Shown piece after piece: positions 35,638 to 43,754 of a DNA stretch of 44,390 bases; position 1 is the first letter of the stretch; the number at the start of each line of letters is the position of its first letter. Under the pieces are notes generated by a model that ran no database searches, was not told where the DNA came from, and saw nothing but the letters and a program-made list of their open reading frames with translations. Both the position numbers and the translations under genes were made by a program. This DNA comes from a bacterium (GTDB lineage Bacteria; Bacteroidota; Rhodothermia; Balneolales; M1805), in assembly GCA_006226965.1 (NCBI GenBank), contig SBGQ01000145.1, positions 1-44,390 of the forward strand, read 5' to 3'.

Positions 35638-36234
35638 TTGGAAAAGATATTAATGGAAATTTTAGGACTTTCGACAAGTCCGAGTAGTGGCGGAGCTTAT
35701 GCTTTGGTGCTAAATGAACATGAGGGAAGCAGAAGGTTGCCGATTATAATTGGCACATTTGAGGCGCAGGCAATTGCATTGGAATTGGAGCATATCAGGC
35801 CTCCAAGACCAATGACGCACGACTTGATTAGAAACATAGTGCAGCAATTCAATTCTTTTGTTAAAGAAGTAGTTGTAAACGAATTAAAAGAAGGTACTTT
35901 TTTCGCGAAAATCTTCATTCAAAATGAGTTTTCCGAAATTGAAGTTGATGCTCGACCTAGCGATGCCATAGCTGTTGCTATTCGATTTAGCGCACCTATT
36001 TATGTTGCATCAAAAGTATTAGATGAAGCCGGGATTCAATCTGAATCAATTCAAGAAGATGTGGCAGAAGCTGTTCAACCGGAAGCGTTTACAGCTGAAG
36101 TTGTTGAGGCAAAAACAACGAGCCAAGAAGATATTTTAACACAGCTGACAAAGAATTTAGAAGCGGCTATTCTTGCCGAAGATTATGAGAAAGCTGCTCG
36201 AATCAGAGATGAAATCAACAAAATAAAAGGCTGA
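35638..36234 (+). CDS. Bifunctional nuclease domain (DUF151) protein with UVR tail
   Basis: A 198-residue protein. The BFN/DUF151 domain (about 5-135) has SPSSGGAYALVLNEHEGSRR, LPIIIGTFEAQAIALELE, PRPMTHDL and the acidic VDARPSDAIAVAIRF. After a short linker, a UvrB/UvrC-interaction (UVR) motif ends the protein (about 165-198, LEAAILAEDYEKAARIRDEI). The pairing is widespread in this phylum; DNase and RNase activity has been reported for plant relatives only. The frame opens at TTG; an ATG at 35653 would cut the first conserved strand (KILMEILGLS), so TTG is slightly favoured. bshC follows after two bases. Confidence 0.85.
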   Translation: MEKILMEILGLSTSPSSGGAYALVLNEHEGSRRLPIIIGTFEAQAIALELEHIRPPRPMTHDLIRNIVQQFNSFVKEVVVNELKEGTFFAKIFIQNEFSEIEVDARPSDAIAVAIRFSAPIYVASKVLDEAGIQSESIQEDVAEAVQPEAFTAEVVEAKTTSQEDILTQLTKNLEAAILAEDYEKAARIRDEINKIKG

Positions 36235-36236
36235 TT

Positions 36237-37847
36237 TTGCATACCGATCATTGTTTTATAGAAATGATGCCTTTTTCAGGTTTATTCAAAGAATATGCGA
36301 AAGAGAGCCCCTCACTTAGCCCATATTTTTCAAAATTCCCAAGTGATTTATTTAAAAAAGAAGCTATTCAAAGAAAAGAGTTCATAGATAGAACTCAATT
36401 GTATCAATTACTCCAATCGTTTAATGAAAAGCTGAGCTTAAGTGATGAGTCGAAATCAAATCTTAAAGCATTATCAGCTGAAAATACGTTTACCGTTGTA
36501 ACCGGGCAGCAAATTGGCTTATTTGGCGGGCATTTATACACAGTTTTTAAAATCATTACCACCATTTTATATGCGAAGAAATTAAGCGAACATCATGGTG
36601 TTAAAGTAGTTCCGGTGTTTTGGATAGCAGATGAAGATCATGATTTTGATGAAGCGAATCATGTAGTTTTGCCAGTTGGTGATAAAACGGTAAAGATTGA
36701 AGTTGAGAGAGTTTCAACAGTAAACAAACAAGTTGGAAGAGAGTTTTTACCGGGCGATATTGAAGAAAAGATAGCTGCTTTTTTTGAAGCCTCTGGTCAA
36801 ACGGAATTCTCTAACGAATTAAAGGGATGGATTAGCGCTGATTTTACTTCAAAAACGAGCCAAAAAGATGCGTTTCTTAAGTTGATTAATCGCATATTCG
36901 GGAAATATGGGTTGATATTCTTTGGCAGTGATCACAAAGGTGTAAAAGAGGTTTCGAAACCAATAATTAAGAAATCTATACATGATGCTGAACTGATTTA
37001 TGATGCTCTCGAAAGTCAGTCCAAAAGCATTGAATCTGTATATCACAGACAAGCCAATACAGACATTTCGAATCTATTTTTGAATACAGAAAAGGGCAGA
37101 GTCAAGCTTCAATTCGACCAATCATCCAAAAACTGGTCAACAGCTGAAAAAGAATATTCGCAATCAGAGTTGTTGGATTTAGTTGATAAAAGTCCAGAAA
37201 TATTCTCACCCAATGTGTTTTTGAGACCGGTCATTCAGGAATTTGTCTTACCCAATTTGGCCTATGTAGCAGGACCAGGAGAAGTAGCCTATTATGCACA
37301 AACGAAGACCTTTTTTGAATCTTTTTCTATCGAACAGCCTGTTATTGTTCCACGTTTAACTGCTACAATAATTGATAAGCCGTTTCACAGATATTGGAAT
37401 GAATTACCTATTCGTTTTAGAGAATATTTTCAGCGTATAGAGGATTTGGAAACAGAATTGGTTCACCGTATGCAGCCCATCGATTTAGATGCAAAATTTC
37501 AGCAGTGGATTGATGAGGTTCAGAATGTATCAAATACGTACAAACAGTCTATTTCACATATTGACGGCTCCTTGGAGCAATCTGTTGAAAGAGCAGTTAA
37601 TAGCTTTGGAAATGAGCTTCAAAAATTAAAGGGAAAAGTGTTTAAGTCTTTGAAGCAAAAAGATGAAGTAACCTTACAACGTATTAGAAAAATACATGCC
37701 TCTATTTATCCAAATAATCAATTGCAAGAACGCTTAATAGGATTTAGCTATTATTTGAATAAATATGGTACTTCGTGTTTCGACAGAATTTTAGAACGAG
37801 ATGTAATTGACGATCATAAACAACACGTTTTATTGTTTTTTGAATAA
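36237..37847 (+). CDS. bshC: Bacillithiol synthase BshC (putative cysteine-adding enzyme)
   Basis: Last step of bacillithiol synthesis, adding cysteine to GlcN-malate. The 536-residue length fits. It has a Rossmann-like core with TVVTGQQIGLFGGHLYTVFK and PVFWIADEDHDFDEAN (about 84-140), FLRPVIQEFVLPNLAYVAGPGE, and a C-terminal coiled-coil arm (about 385-490). The start is TTG at 36237, two bases after the nuclease stop; the next ATG (36264) would delete part of the conserved N-terminus. Bacillithiol use is expected in this phylum. BshA and BshB are not in the window. Confidence 0.92.
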   Translation: MHTDHCFIEMMPFSGLFKEYAKESPSLSPYFSKFPSDLFKKEAIQRKEFIDRTQLYQLLQSFNEKLSLSDESKSNLKALSAENTFTVVTGQQIGLFGGHLYTVFKIITTILYAKKLSEHHGVKVVPVFWIADEDHDFDEANHVVLPVGDKTVKIEVERVSTVNKQVGREFLPGDIEEKIAAFFEASGQTEFSNELKGWISADFTSKTSQKDAFLKLINRIFGKYGLIFFGSDHKGVKEVSKPIIKKSIHDAELIYDALESQSKSIESVYHRQANTDISNLFLNTEKGRVKLQFDQSSKNWSTAEKEYSQSELLDLVDKSPEIFSPNVFLRPVIQEFVLPNLAYVAGPGEVAYYAQTKTFFESFSIEQPVIVPRLTATIIDKPFHRYWNELPIRFREYFQRIEDLETELVHRMQPIDLDAKFQQWIDEVQNVSNTYKQSISHIDGSLEQSVERAVNSFGNELQKLKGKVFKSLKQKDEVTLQRIRKIHASIYPNNQLQERLIGFSYYLNKYGTSCFDRILERDVIDDHKQHVLLFFE

Positions 37848-37864
37848 GTAATACTTTTTTTGGG

Positions 37865-38431
37865 ATGAATAAAGAAGAAGCCAGGGAATGGGCTAGGCAG
37901 TACAGGAAAAAGCTTTCTGAGGAAGAACATTGTAAGCTTTCTATGATGATTACCTACCGTTTATGTTATGTGTATTCATTTAAAGAGGCTTACAAGTATC
38001 ATATTTTTATTGGCTCTGAATCAAAAAAAGAAATCATTACAAAGCCACTTATCGAGGTTCTGGTTAAGTCTGGGCGTGCAGTTTTTGCACCGAAAGTAAC
38101 AGAAACGGCAGAACTGAGTGTTCACCCCATGTTTAGTATGAATGATTTAGTTTCCGGTTCGTTCGGAATTGAAGAACCCAATACATCCGCTTCAGTAGAA
38201 CGAGATTTTGATGCGATAATAGTACCTATGCTTGCCGCTGATTTAAAAGGCGGTAGAGTGGGTTATGGTAAAGGTTTCTATGATAGATTTTTAGCTCAAT
38301 CTTCCGGTATTAAGATTGGATTGGTGTATGATGATTGTTTATTTGATGAAATAGATGTGCATGGTAACGATATTCCAATGGATGTTATCATAACAGAATC
38401 ACGCATAATCGATTTAACTCAACAGAAATAA
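37865..38431 (+). CDS. 5-formyltetrahydrofolate cyclo-ligase
   Basis: ATP-dependent enzyme that returns 5-formyl-THF to 5,10-methenyl-THF. The N-terminal arginine-rich helix (EEAREWARQYRKKLSEEEH) and the C-terminal signature (VPMLAADLKGGRVGYGKGFY, then DRFL) are typical. It has 188 residues. It starts 17 bases after bshC, so the two are probably co-transcribed. Confidence 0.9.
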   Translation: MNKEEAREWARQYRKKLSEEEHCKLSMMITYRLCYVYSFKEAYKYHIFIGSESKKEIITKPLIEVLVKSGRAVFAPKVTETAELSVHPMFSMNDLVSGSFGIEEPNTSASVERDFDAIIVPMLAADLKGGRVGYGKGFYDRFLAQSSGIKIGLVYDDCLFDEIDVHGNDIPMDVIITESRIIDLTQQK

Positions 38432-38518
38432 ATAAAGAGTTATTGGAACATTTTTAGGTTGACATACGTAGCTCGAGCGCATATTTTCGTTATTGATATC
38501 TGAAATTGGGAAACACCT

Positions 38519-39211
38519 ATGGCCGAACAGTTTAAACAGCAATCCAGAATTAATTTAGACTCTACTGTTGCTTATACAGATGCTGATTTAAAGCAAGCAT
38601 TTGAATCATTTGTACAAGAAGAGCCTAAGCAAGGTGGACAATCACTTATTAATTTTCCGACAATTGCAGGTTTCGGGATGTTTTTGGTTGCATTCGCCTA
38701 TGTGATTGGTCAAATTATTCCGGGTGTAAATACAGCTTCTGATTTAACGAATTGGTTAGAAGCCTTGCCCATTATCGGCGGATTTTTAGTTACGTTTATC
38801 GGTTTGGGTTGGTTTAGTAGAAATCGTAAGAAAAAATCAAAAAAGAAAGAATTTAATGCAGACTTTCTAAATTCTAGCAGTTCTAAAACTGCTGATGCAA
38901 AATTTGCATTTAATTCATCTGCTTCATTTACAAGTGAAAAATCAAGAGCCGATGCTCAGACAAAATCAGATTTTGAATCTGCGTATTACGATGCATACGC
39001 GCTAAAAAAATCAAAAAAACTCTTTCGTTCAATTACAGATAAAAAAGTTTCCGGTGTATGTGGAGGCTTAGCAAAATATTTGGGAGTTAGCTCTACATTT
39101 TTACGTTTAGTATTCATAATTGCCACATTTATGGGCTATGGTTCGCCTGTTTTAGTTTATTTTATCTTAAGCTTTTTGCTTCCCAAGGAACCTAAGTTAA
39201 TTATCGAATAA
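38519..39211 (+). CDS. PspC-domain membrane protein
   Basis: A 230-residue protein with a cytoplasmic-looking N-terminus, two membrane helices (about 46-66 and 80-98), a basic KKKSKKKE stretch, a Ser/Ala-rich linker and a C-terminal PspC domain (about 168-226: KKVSGVCGGLAKYLGVSSTF, then a hydrophobic helix). PspC proteins respond to envelope stress in other bacteria, but PspA, PspB and PspF are not present here. It lies between the folate gene and tmk, 9 bases before tmk. Confidence 0.85.
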   Translation: MAEQFKQQSRINLDSTVAYTDADLKQAFESFVQEEPKQGGQSLINFPTIAGFGMFLVAFAYVIGQIIPGVNTASDLTNWLEALPIIGGFLVTFIGLGWFSRNRKKKSKKKEFNADFLNSSSSKTADAKFAFNSSASFTSEKSRADAQTKSDFESAYYDAYALKKSKKLFRSITDKKVSGVCGGLAKYLGVSSTFLRLVFIIATFMGYGSPVLVYFILSFLLPKEPKLIIE

Positions 39212-39220
39212 ATCGGCTTT

Positions 39221-39832
39221 ATGCTCATAACATTTGAAGGAATTGACGGATCCGGAAAATCAACCCAGATTCGATTACTAAAAGACTATTTAGAAAAGCA
39301 ATTAAGTAAACAAGTATTTGTTTTCAGAGAGCCGGGTGGAAATCAGCTTTCTGAAAAAATCAGAAGTCTTTTGTTGGATGATTCCCAACATGTGCAGCCG
39401 GTTACGGAGTTACTGTTATTTTCTGCCGCTAGAGCACAATTAATGGCAGATCAGGTAAAACCTTTATTGGATGCCGATGAAATCGTTATTCTTGATCGAT
39501 TTTATGATTCAACTACGGCTTACCAAGGATTCGGTAGAAATGCAATGCCTATTCAAGATATCAAAAAACTAAACTCGATTGCATCGCTTGGCTATGCTCC
39601 AGATATTACTTTTTATCTTCGATTAAACCTTGCAGAAGCAGAAAAAAGGCGAGAGGGGACTTCCAAAGACAGAATGGAGCAATCGGGGGATTCTTTTTAT
39701 TACAGGGTAATTGAAGGCTTTGACAAACTTACAGAAGAAGAAGCTCGCTTCTGTGCAATTGATGCAACGATGGATATCGAACACATCCATCAGATGATTT
39801 CAGAAAAGGTAATGAAATCCTTAAAAGCTTAA
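39221..39832 (+). CDS. tmk: Thymidylate kinase
   Basis: Phosphorylates dTMP to dTDP for DNA synthesis. It has the P-loop FEGIDGSGKST (5-15), FREPGGNQLSEKIRSLLL, the catalytic DRFYDSTTAYQG and a lid region (RREGTSKDRME). It has 203 residues, normal. It ends one base before the stop of the convergent gene, with no terminator between. Confidence 0.96.
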   Translation: MLITFEGIDGSGKSTQIRLLKDYLEKQLSKQVFVFREPGGNQLSEKIRSLLLDDSQHVQPVTELLLFSAARAQLMADQVKPLLDADEIVILDRFYDSTTAYQGFGRNAMPIQDIKKLNSIASLGYAPDITFYLRLNLAEAEKRREGTSKDRMEQSGDSFYYRVIEGFDKLTEEEARFCAIDATMDIEHIHQMISEKVMKSLKA

Positions 39833-39833
39833 A

Positions 39834-40595
39834 TCATTTCATCTCATTTATGGGTTGAATCTGCCCTTCAATAATTGCGAATACAAACCATTTTGTTCCG
39901 CTTCCGGCACTTTTCTCAATTTGGAATGAACTCATTAAGCGGTTATTTCCATAAACCCGTACGGTTGCTTTGGATTTGGCTAAGGCTTTACTAGAAGTAT
40001 TATTCTTGTTCGAATAGTCTTCAACAAAAAATACATAGCGGTCGTAGTGATTGGTTTTTCGAACAGTTATCGTTTCAGGGCCTTCGCCATTTGTGGCGTC
40101 TTTATCGAGACTTGCTGAGCCATCGGCACTCACGCGTTTATTTCGATACGAAATGTGATAATCGTCTATTTTAACAAAGTTAGCATCCAGATCTTTGGGT
40201 TTATCGTCCCATTCTAAAACTATTCGAAGAAATTCAATATCCATCAAAGGTGAAACCGTAAACCTATTGAAATAAACGGAATTAGCCATTACTTCAAACT
40301 TACCTTCACTTGGTATGTATTTAGGATGTTGAAAAAGAATATCGTGGTAACCGTCAGCTGGCAGCGGGAAAGTGATTTTTCCTTCAAAATTCGTTGTGAA
40401 TTCACCAATACCAGTTATTGTTACTGATGCATTTGAAATCGGGTTTCCATTAAGAGCATCATAAAATCGAAGGGTAGCACTTCCGTCGAGTTCTGTAAAA
40501 GCGTCATCTCTGCGTTCATTTAAAGTACCTCTATTCTGCGCGTATACTGATTGAGTGAGTCCCAAAATCAAAATAAAAACAGCTATAAATCTCAT
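39834..40595 (-). CDS. Exported protein with carboxypeptidase-regulatory-like and DUF2135/YfaP-like domains
   Basis: A 253-residue secreted protein with signal peptide MRFIAVFILILGLTQSVYAQ. A transthyretin-like domain (about 38-115: LRFYDALNGNPISNASVTIT) resembles the regulatory domain of carboxypeptidases. The second half (about 123-245) matches the DUF2135/YfaP pattern, with LRIVLEWDDKPKDLDANFVK and, later, DRYVFFVEDYS. The YfaP function is unknown. No catalytic motif is visible. It is probably periplasmic, or at the surface. It lies 61 bases after the membrane-protein gene, in the same direction. Confidence 0.75.
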   Translation of the reverse strand: MRFIAVFILILGLTQSVYAQNRGTLNERRDDAFTELDGSATLRFYDALNGNPISNASVTITGIGEFTTNFEGKITFPLPADGYHDILFQHPKYIPSEGKFEVMANSVYFNRFTVSPLMDIEFLRIVLEWDDKPKDLDANFVKIDDYHISYRNKRVSADGSASLDKDATNGEGPETITVRKTNHYDRYVFFVEDYSNKNNTSSKALAKSKATVRVYGNNRLMSSFQIEKSAGSGTKWFVFAIIEGQIQPINEMK

Positions 40596-40656
40596 TGATG
40601 CCCTAAGTTTGTTTAGTAAAGCATGTTACTAAGAATCGATTTTAAAGAAGTTACAG

Positions 40657-41256
40657 TTAAATGCGTGAAAATTTCGGAGTATCTAAAAAATATTTTGCCT
40701 GCTGTTTTTCTGCGTGAAAAGGATGTATCTGAAAAAGGCCGGTATTTAAATCAAGTTGAAACCAGTTATCGCTGTTTAACTTCATAGAGATTAAACCTTC
40801 TTTATCAAACGAATAGGAATGTATCTGATAATTCCTGTGATTAACCCCGAGTTCAAGTAAAGATTGAATTAAGTCATCTGTCAAATAAGTATATATGCAA
40901 AGCCTGTCCCCATCGTCACTTATTAAATATTTAGATAGGTTGGTTTTATCGGTGAATTCGTGAATCGTGAGCGCTGCAATTGGTATTCTTATGTGAGTAT
41001 CTATATAAATGAATTCATTTTCAATATATAGTTCTCTGAGATTTGAGGATGATTTTTTTGTGAATAAGGAAATAATCAACCCAATTGACATCACCAACAA
41101 AAGAAGAAGTTCAAACGAATGGTCTTGTATTACATCTTTATCCAACAGTGATAACACAAAAAAAACCGCTGCAAAAAATACAAAAATGAAAAAGGCATAA
41201 AGCCCGTTAAACACTTTGTTTTTACCGTAGCTGTTATTTTTAAATCGAATAATCAA
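40657..41256 (-). CDS. Unknown two-helix membrane protein
   Basis: I do not recognise this 199-residue protein. It has two adjacent hydrophobic helices (about 17-40 and 48-66) and then a soluble domain of about 130 residues with alternating strands (LYIENEFIYIDTHIRIPIAA). This recalls PH-like domains of small membrane proteins, but the match is weak. The start is TTG: the only starts between it and the upstream stop are non-ATG. It lies 11 bases after the coiled-coil gene and is probably in the same operon. Confidence 0.6.
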   Translation of the reverse strand: MIIRFKNNSYGKNKVFNGLYAFFIFVFFAAVFFVLSLLDKDVIQDHSFELLLLLVMSIGLIISLFTKKSSSNLRELYIENEFIYIDTHIRIPIAALTIHEFTDKTNLSKYLISDDGDRLCIYTYLTDDLIQSLLELGVNHRNYQIHSYSFDKEGLISMKLNSDNWFQLDLNTGLFQIHPFHAEKQQAKYFLDTPKFSRI

Positions 41257-41267
41257 CAGGCTAACGT

Positions 41268-41867
41268 TTATGAAAGTACATCAGAAAAAGATTCATCTAC
41301 AAGCTGTGCAGATTCATTTGTAGTTTCTTCTGAATCGGTTGGTTCGTTCTCTTCTTTGATTTTTTCTTCTAATTCTTTGATTTTAGTCTTTGCTAATTCA
41401 ATTTTGTCTTTTTCTTTTTCGGCATCTGAATCGCTAATGCTTTTGGCTTTAATCTTTTCGTTTAGCTTTTTTTCAGATGATTTAACCTGTTCCTTTGCCG
41501 AATCAATTACTTTTTTGGTTTCAATAATTTGTTCGTTTCGGCGCTGGATTATATGGTTAATCTTTTCTTTGGCTTGTTCAGATTGAACTTTCTCTTTGAT
41601 TTTTGATAAAGCTTCAACCGAAGTGGACTCTATTTTTTGTTTTTTTTCCTTTTTGCCGGATACACTTTTTTCCGTTTCAGAAGCTTGTTTTTTTGCAGTT
41701 TTGAGTTTCTCTTTAATTACTTTTTTGGTTGAGTCTTTATGTTGTGAAGTGTCGTTTGCAACTTCTTCCAAAATTTCAGTTTTGGTTGATAAACCGCCAA
41801 TCTGGGCAAAACCTGGCATAAATAAGCAAAGCAATAGGGCTGATAAAATGAAGTACTTGAGTTTCAT
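41268..41867 (-). CDS. Exported Lys/Glu-rich coiled-coil protein
   Basis: A 199-residue protein with a signal peptide (LKYFILSALLLCLFMPGFAQ) and a long, highly charged helical region (about 45-180) rich in Lys, Glu and Ser with heptad spacing (KIELAKTKIKELEEKIKEE). It ends in an acidic segment. It is probably periplasmic and extended. I know no family for it. It starts one base after the stop of the small lipoprotein gene (TAATATG), so the two are coupled. The reading frame is supported by the signal peptide and by the tight spacing on both sides. Confidence 0.65.
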   Translation of the reverse strand: MKLKYFILSALLLCLFMPGFAQIGGLSTKTEILEEVANDTSQHKDSTKKVIKEKLKTAKKQASETEKSVSGKKEKKQKIESTSVEALSKIKEKVQSEQAKEKINHIIQRRNEQIIETKKVIDSAKEQVKSSEKKLNEKIKAKSISDSDAEKEKDKIELAKTKIKELEEKIKEENEPTDSEETTNESAQLVDESFSDVLS

Positions 41868-41868
41868 A

Positions 41869-42072
41869 TTAGTGCTCCAAATCTTTAATGAGGTTTCTAA
41901 GCGAGTCTGTTTCGGCTTTTATTCGTTGTATTTCTGCTTCCATAAGTTTGCCAATTGAATCAGCTTCAACTAACTCCTTATTTGTATTCAGCGTTGTTTT
42001 ATCAGACTCGTCTGAACCACAACTTATCCATAGTCCTACTGATAGAGTAAGAACAATTAACTTTAGCTTCAT
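41869..42072 (-). CDS. Small lipoprotein with coiled-coil tail
   Basis: A 67-residue protein with signal and lipobox LSVGLWISCGSD (Cys18). A short acidic linker and one amphipathic helix (LMEAEIQRIKAETDSLRNLI) follow. The design is like Lpp- or LPP-type small envelope lipoproteins, but there is no sequence match that I can name. It is the first gene of the envelope operon, and the next gene also encodes an exported coiled coil, so the two could pair. Confidence 0.65.
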   Translation of the reverse strand: MKLKLIVLTLSVGLWISCGSDESDKTTLNTNKELVEADSIGKLMEAEIQRIKAETDSLRNLIKDLEH

Positions 42073-42143
42073 ATAGACAATAATAACACTGATATAATGG
42101 GTGCGACTCTATTAATCTAAAGAAGTATTACTCGCATTCCAAA

Positions 42144-43568
42144 TCAAATCGGCTGGTTTTTTAACTCAAGCGGTTTCGATGCTATTTTTCGGAACAGCTC
42201 CAAATCATCATTTAATTCGAGTGTTTCTTTTGCTCGAGTTATGGCAACATATAAAATGTTAATCTCTTCCGAGGGGATTTTTGTGGCATTTCGAAGTTCT
42301 TCATCTTTCGTTAATTCCACAAAATCATCGTTTAAGATTACTTGTTTGAACTCAAGGCCTTTTGCTTTATGTACGGTTGTAAACAGGCAATCAGCGTCAT
42401 GTATTTTGGGTTCAGCATTAATTCGAATTTTATTGATAAGCATGGGAAGCTCAAATCGGTAATTCTGAACCACTTCGATTTTTGAGGAAAACTCTTTGTC
42501 ATCCGTTTGTTTTGAATATTCCTCCAATTCAGAAAAATGTCGAAATCGTTTTATAAATGCATCTTTTACAACCGACTTAGAACCATGCCAAAGATGCCAT
42601 ATATCTAAGAGTTGGTCTGTTTTTAAGCTCTCAATACCGCCAAAATAATGGATACGCTTTTCTTGATGCCATTGTATAGCTTGATCGAACAGACCTGCAT
42701 TGGTTCTTGCTAAAAATGCAAACTTACCTTTTGTGTTTTTTAAACGAGTGGGTCCGCCTAAACCACGAAGAATTCGGTCTTCATTTTTATAATGAGCCAA
42801 TAGGGTTGAAGCCAATTCAGCAATTGAGTCACTAAAACGAAAAGACCCCGTTAAGTCGGCTTCAAGATTCGTTTCTATGGTATCCATCGCATTTACAGCA
42901 CCACGAAAACTATACAATTGCTGGTGTGGGTCGCCTACAAGAATTACCGGAACTTTTTGATTTTCAAGTATGCCCAGAGTAACCGGATTCGAATCCTGAG
43001 CCTCGTCTAATAAAATGAAATCAAAAGGAAGTTGATGTTTTTCAATTTGGAACAGTTTGAGATAACCGTCATGCTCCATCGGTATACGTGCGTCATTTTC
43101 ATCTTGCATCATTTTCCAGCAACATGTTGCAGCATCAACATAATCTAACTTTGGTTTCTTGATAAAGGGAATATGTTTTGTTTTTATCTGTTCATCTTTT
43201 GACTGTAAAAAATTGATTAGTGTTTCTTGTACATAGCGAGCTTCAACCAGACTGTGCAAATTCAACACATCTTGTATTTGGTAGGCCTTTAATTGACCTA
43301 ATTTATCCTGATATCGTTTTCCCAGAAACTGCCAGGCTAAACTGTGTATGGTTTTACAGGTAACGTTATTCGGGAATTTTTTTAATGCCTGAACTTGCAT
43401 GTTTTTGTTAAATGCCAGATATAAAAAATGGAGACTTGGTCTGATTCTGGCGTAAGCAGCGAGAGTCGTGGTTTTACCGGTACCGGCAAATGCCGTTATC
43501 TTAAAAATTTCGCCCGACTTAACATGTTGTTGTACAATGGCTAATTGCTCGCTTGTAAGTTTCTGCAA
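42144..43568 (-). CDS. Small UvrD/FBH1-like superfamily 1 helicase
   Basis: A 474-residue SF1 helicase with all core motifs: Walker A AFAGTGKTTT (26-35), LYLAFNKNMQ, Walker B LLDEAQDSNP, motif III VGDPHQQLYSFRGA, motif V VHKAKGLEFKQV and motif VI LYVAITRAKE. It is shorter than UvrD or PcrA (about 700) and its order of motifs resembles FBH1-like helicases. It probably moves on single-stranded DNA and removes recombinase filaments or processes forks. The start is TTG: a stop lies five codons upstream and no ATG occurs in between. Confidence 0.85.
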   Translation of the reverse strand: MQKLTSEQLAIVQQHVKSGEIFKITAFAGTGKTTTLAAYARIRPSLHFLYLAFNKNMQVQALKKFPNNVTCKTIHSLAWQFLGKRYQDKLGQLKAYQIQDVLNLHSLVEARYVQETLINFLQSKDEQIKTKHIPFIKKPKLDYVDAATCCWKMMQDENDARIPMEHDGYLKLFQIEKHQLPFDFILLDEAQDSNPVTLGILENQKVPVILVGDPHQQLYSFRGAVNAMDTIETNLEADLTGSFRFSDSIAELASTLLAHYKNEDRILRGLGGPTRLKNTKGKFAFLARTNAGLFDQAIQWHQEKRIHYFGGIESLKTDQLLDIWHLWHGSKSVVKDAFIKRFRHFSELEEYSKQTDDKEFSSKIEVVQNYRFELPMLINKIRINAEPKIHDADCLFTTVHKAKGLEFKQVILNDDFVELTKDEELRNATKIPSEEINILYVAITRAKETLELNDDLELFRKIASKPLELKNQPI

Positions 43569-43614
43569 GAACTGATTGGATTAATGGTACATAGGTTGCT
43601 ATCGAATAAAAATA

Positions 43615-43646
43615 TAGCAAACTTGATTTGCTAATCGGCAAAATTA
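43615..43646 (-). promoter_or_regulatory. Candidate helicase promoter and leader hairpin
   Basis: On the minus strand, TAATTTTG (43639-43646) is the same -7 octamer as in the nuoA promoter; the nearest TTG is 23 bases upstream, a little far. Just downstream lie 7-bp inverted arms TAGCAAA (43615-43621) and TTTGCTA (43627-43633), which would form a small hairpin in the leader. Confidence 0.35.
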
Positions 43647-43754
43647 AACAGTACGAAAGTAGATTTTTTCAACTCCACGTGTACAGATAATTTTTTTAAA
43701 GAGTGATTTGTATTAGATTAAGTCATCACGACGGTTTGTATTTTATTCAACATT

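Noticed and set aside
41356-41958. Plus-strand frames opposite the coiled-coil gene
   Set aside because: Phe/Ser-rich translations are what the Lys/Glu-rich gene gives when read backwards; the minus-strand frame has a signal peptide and a coupled start.
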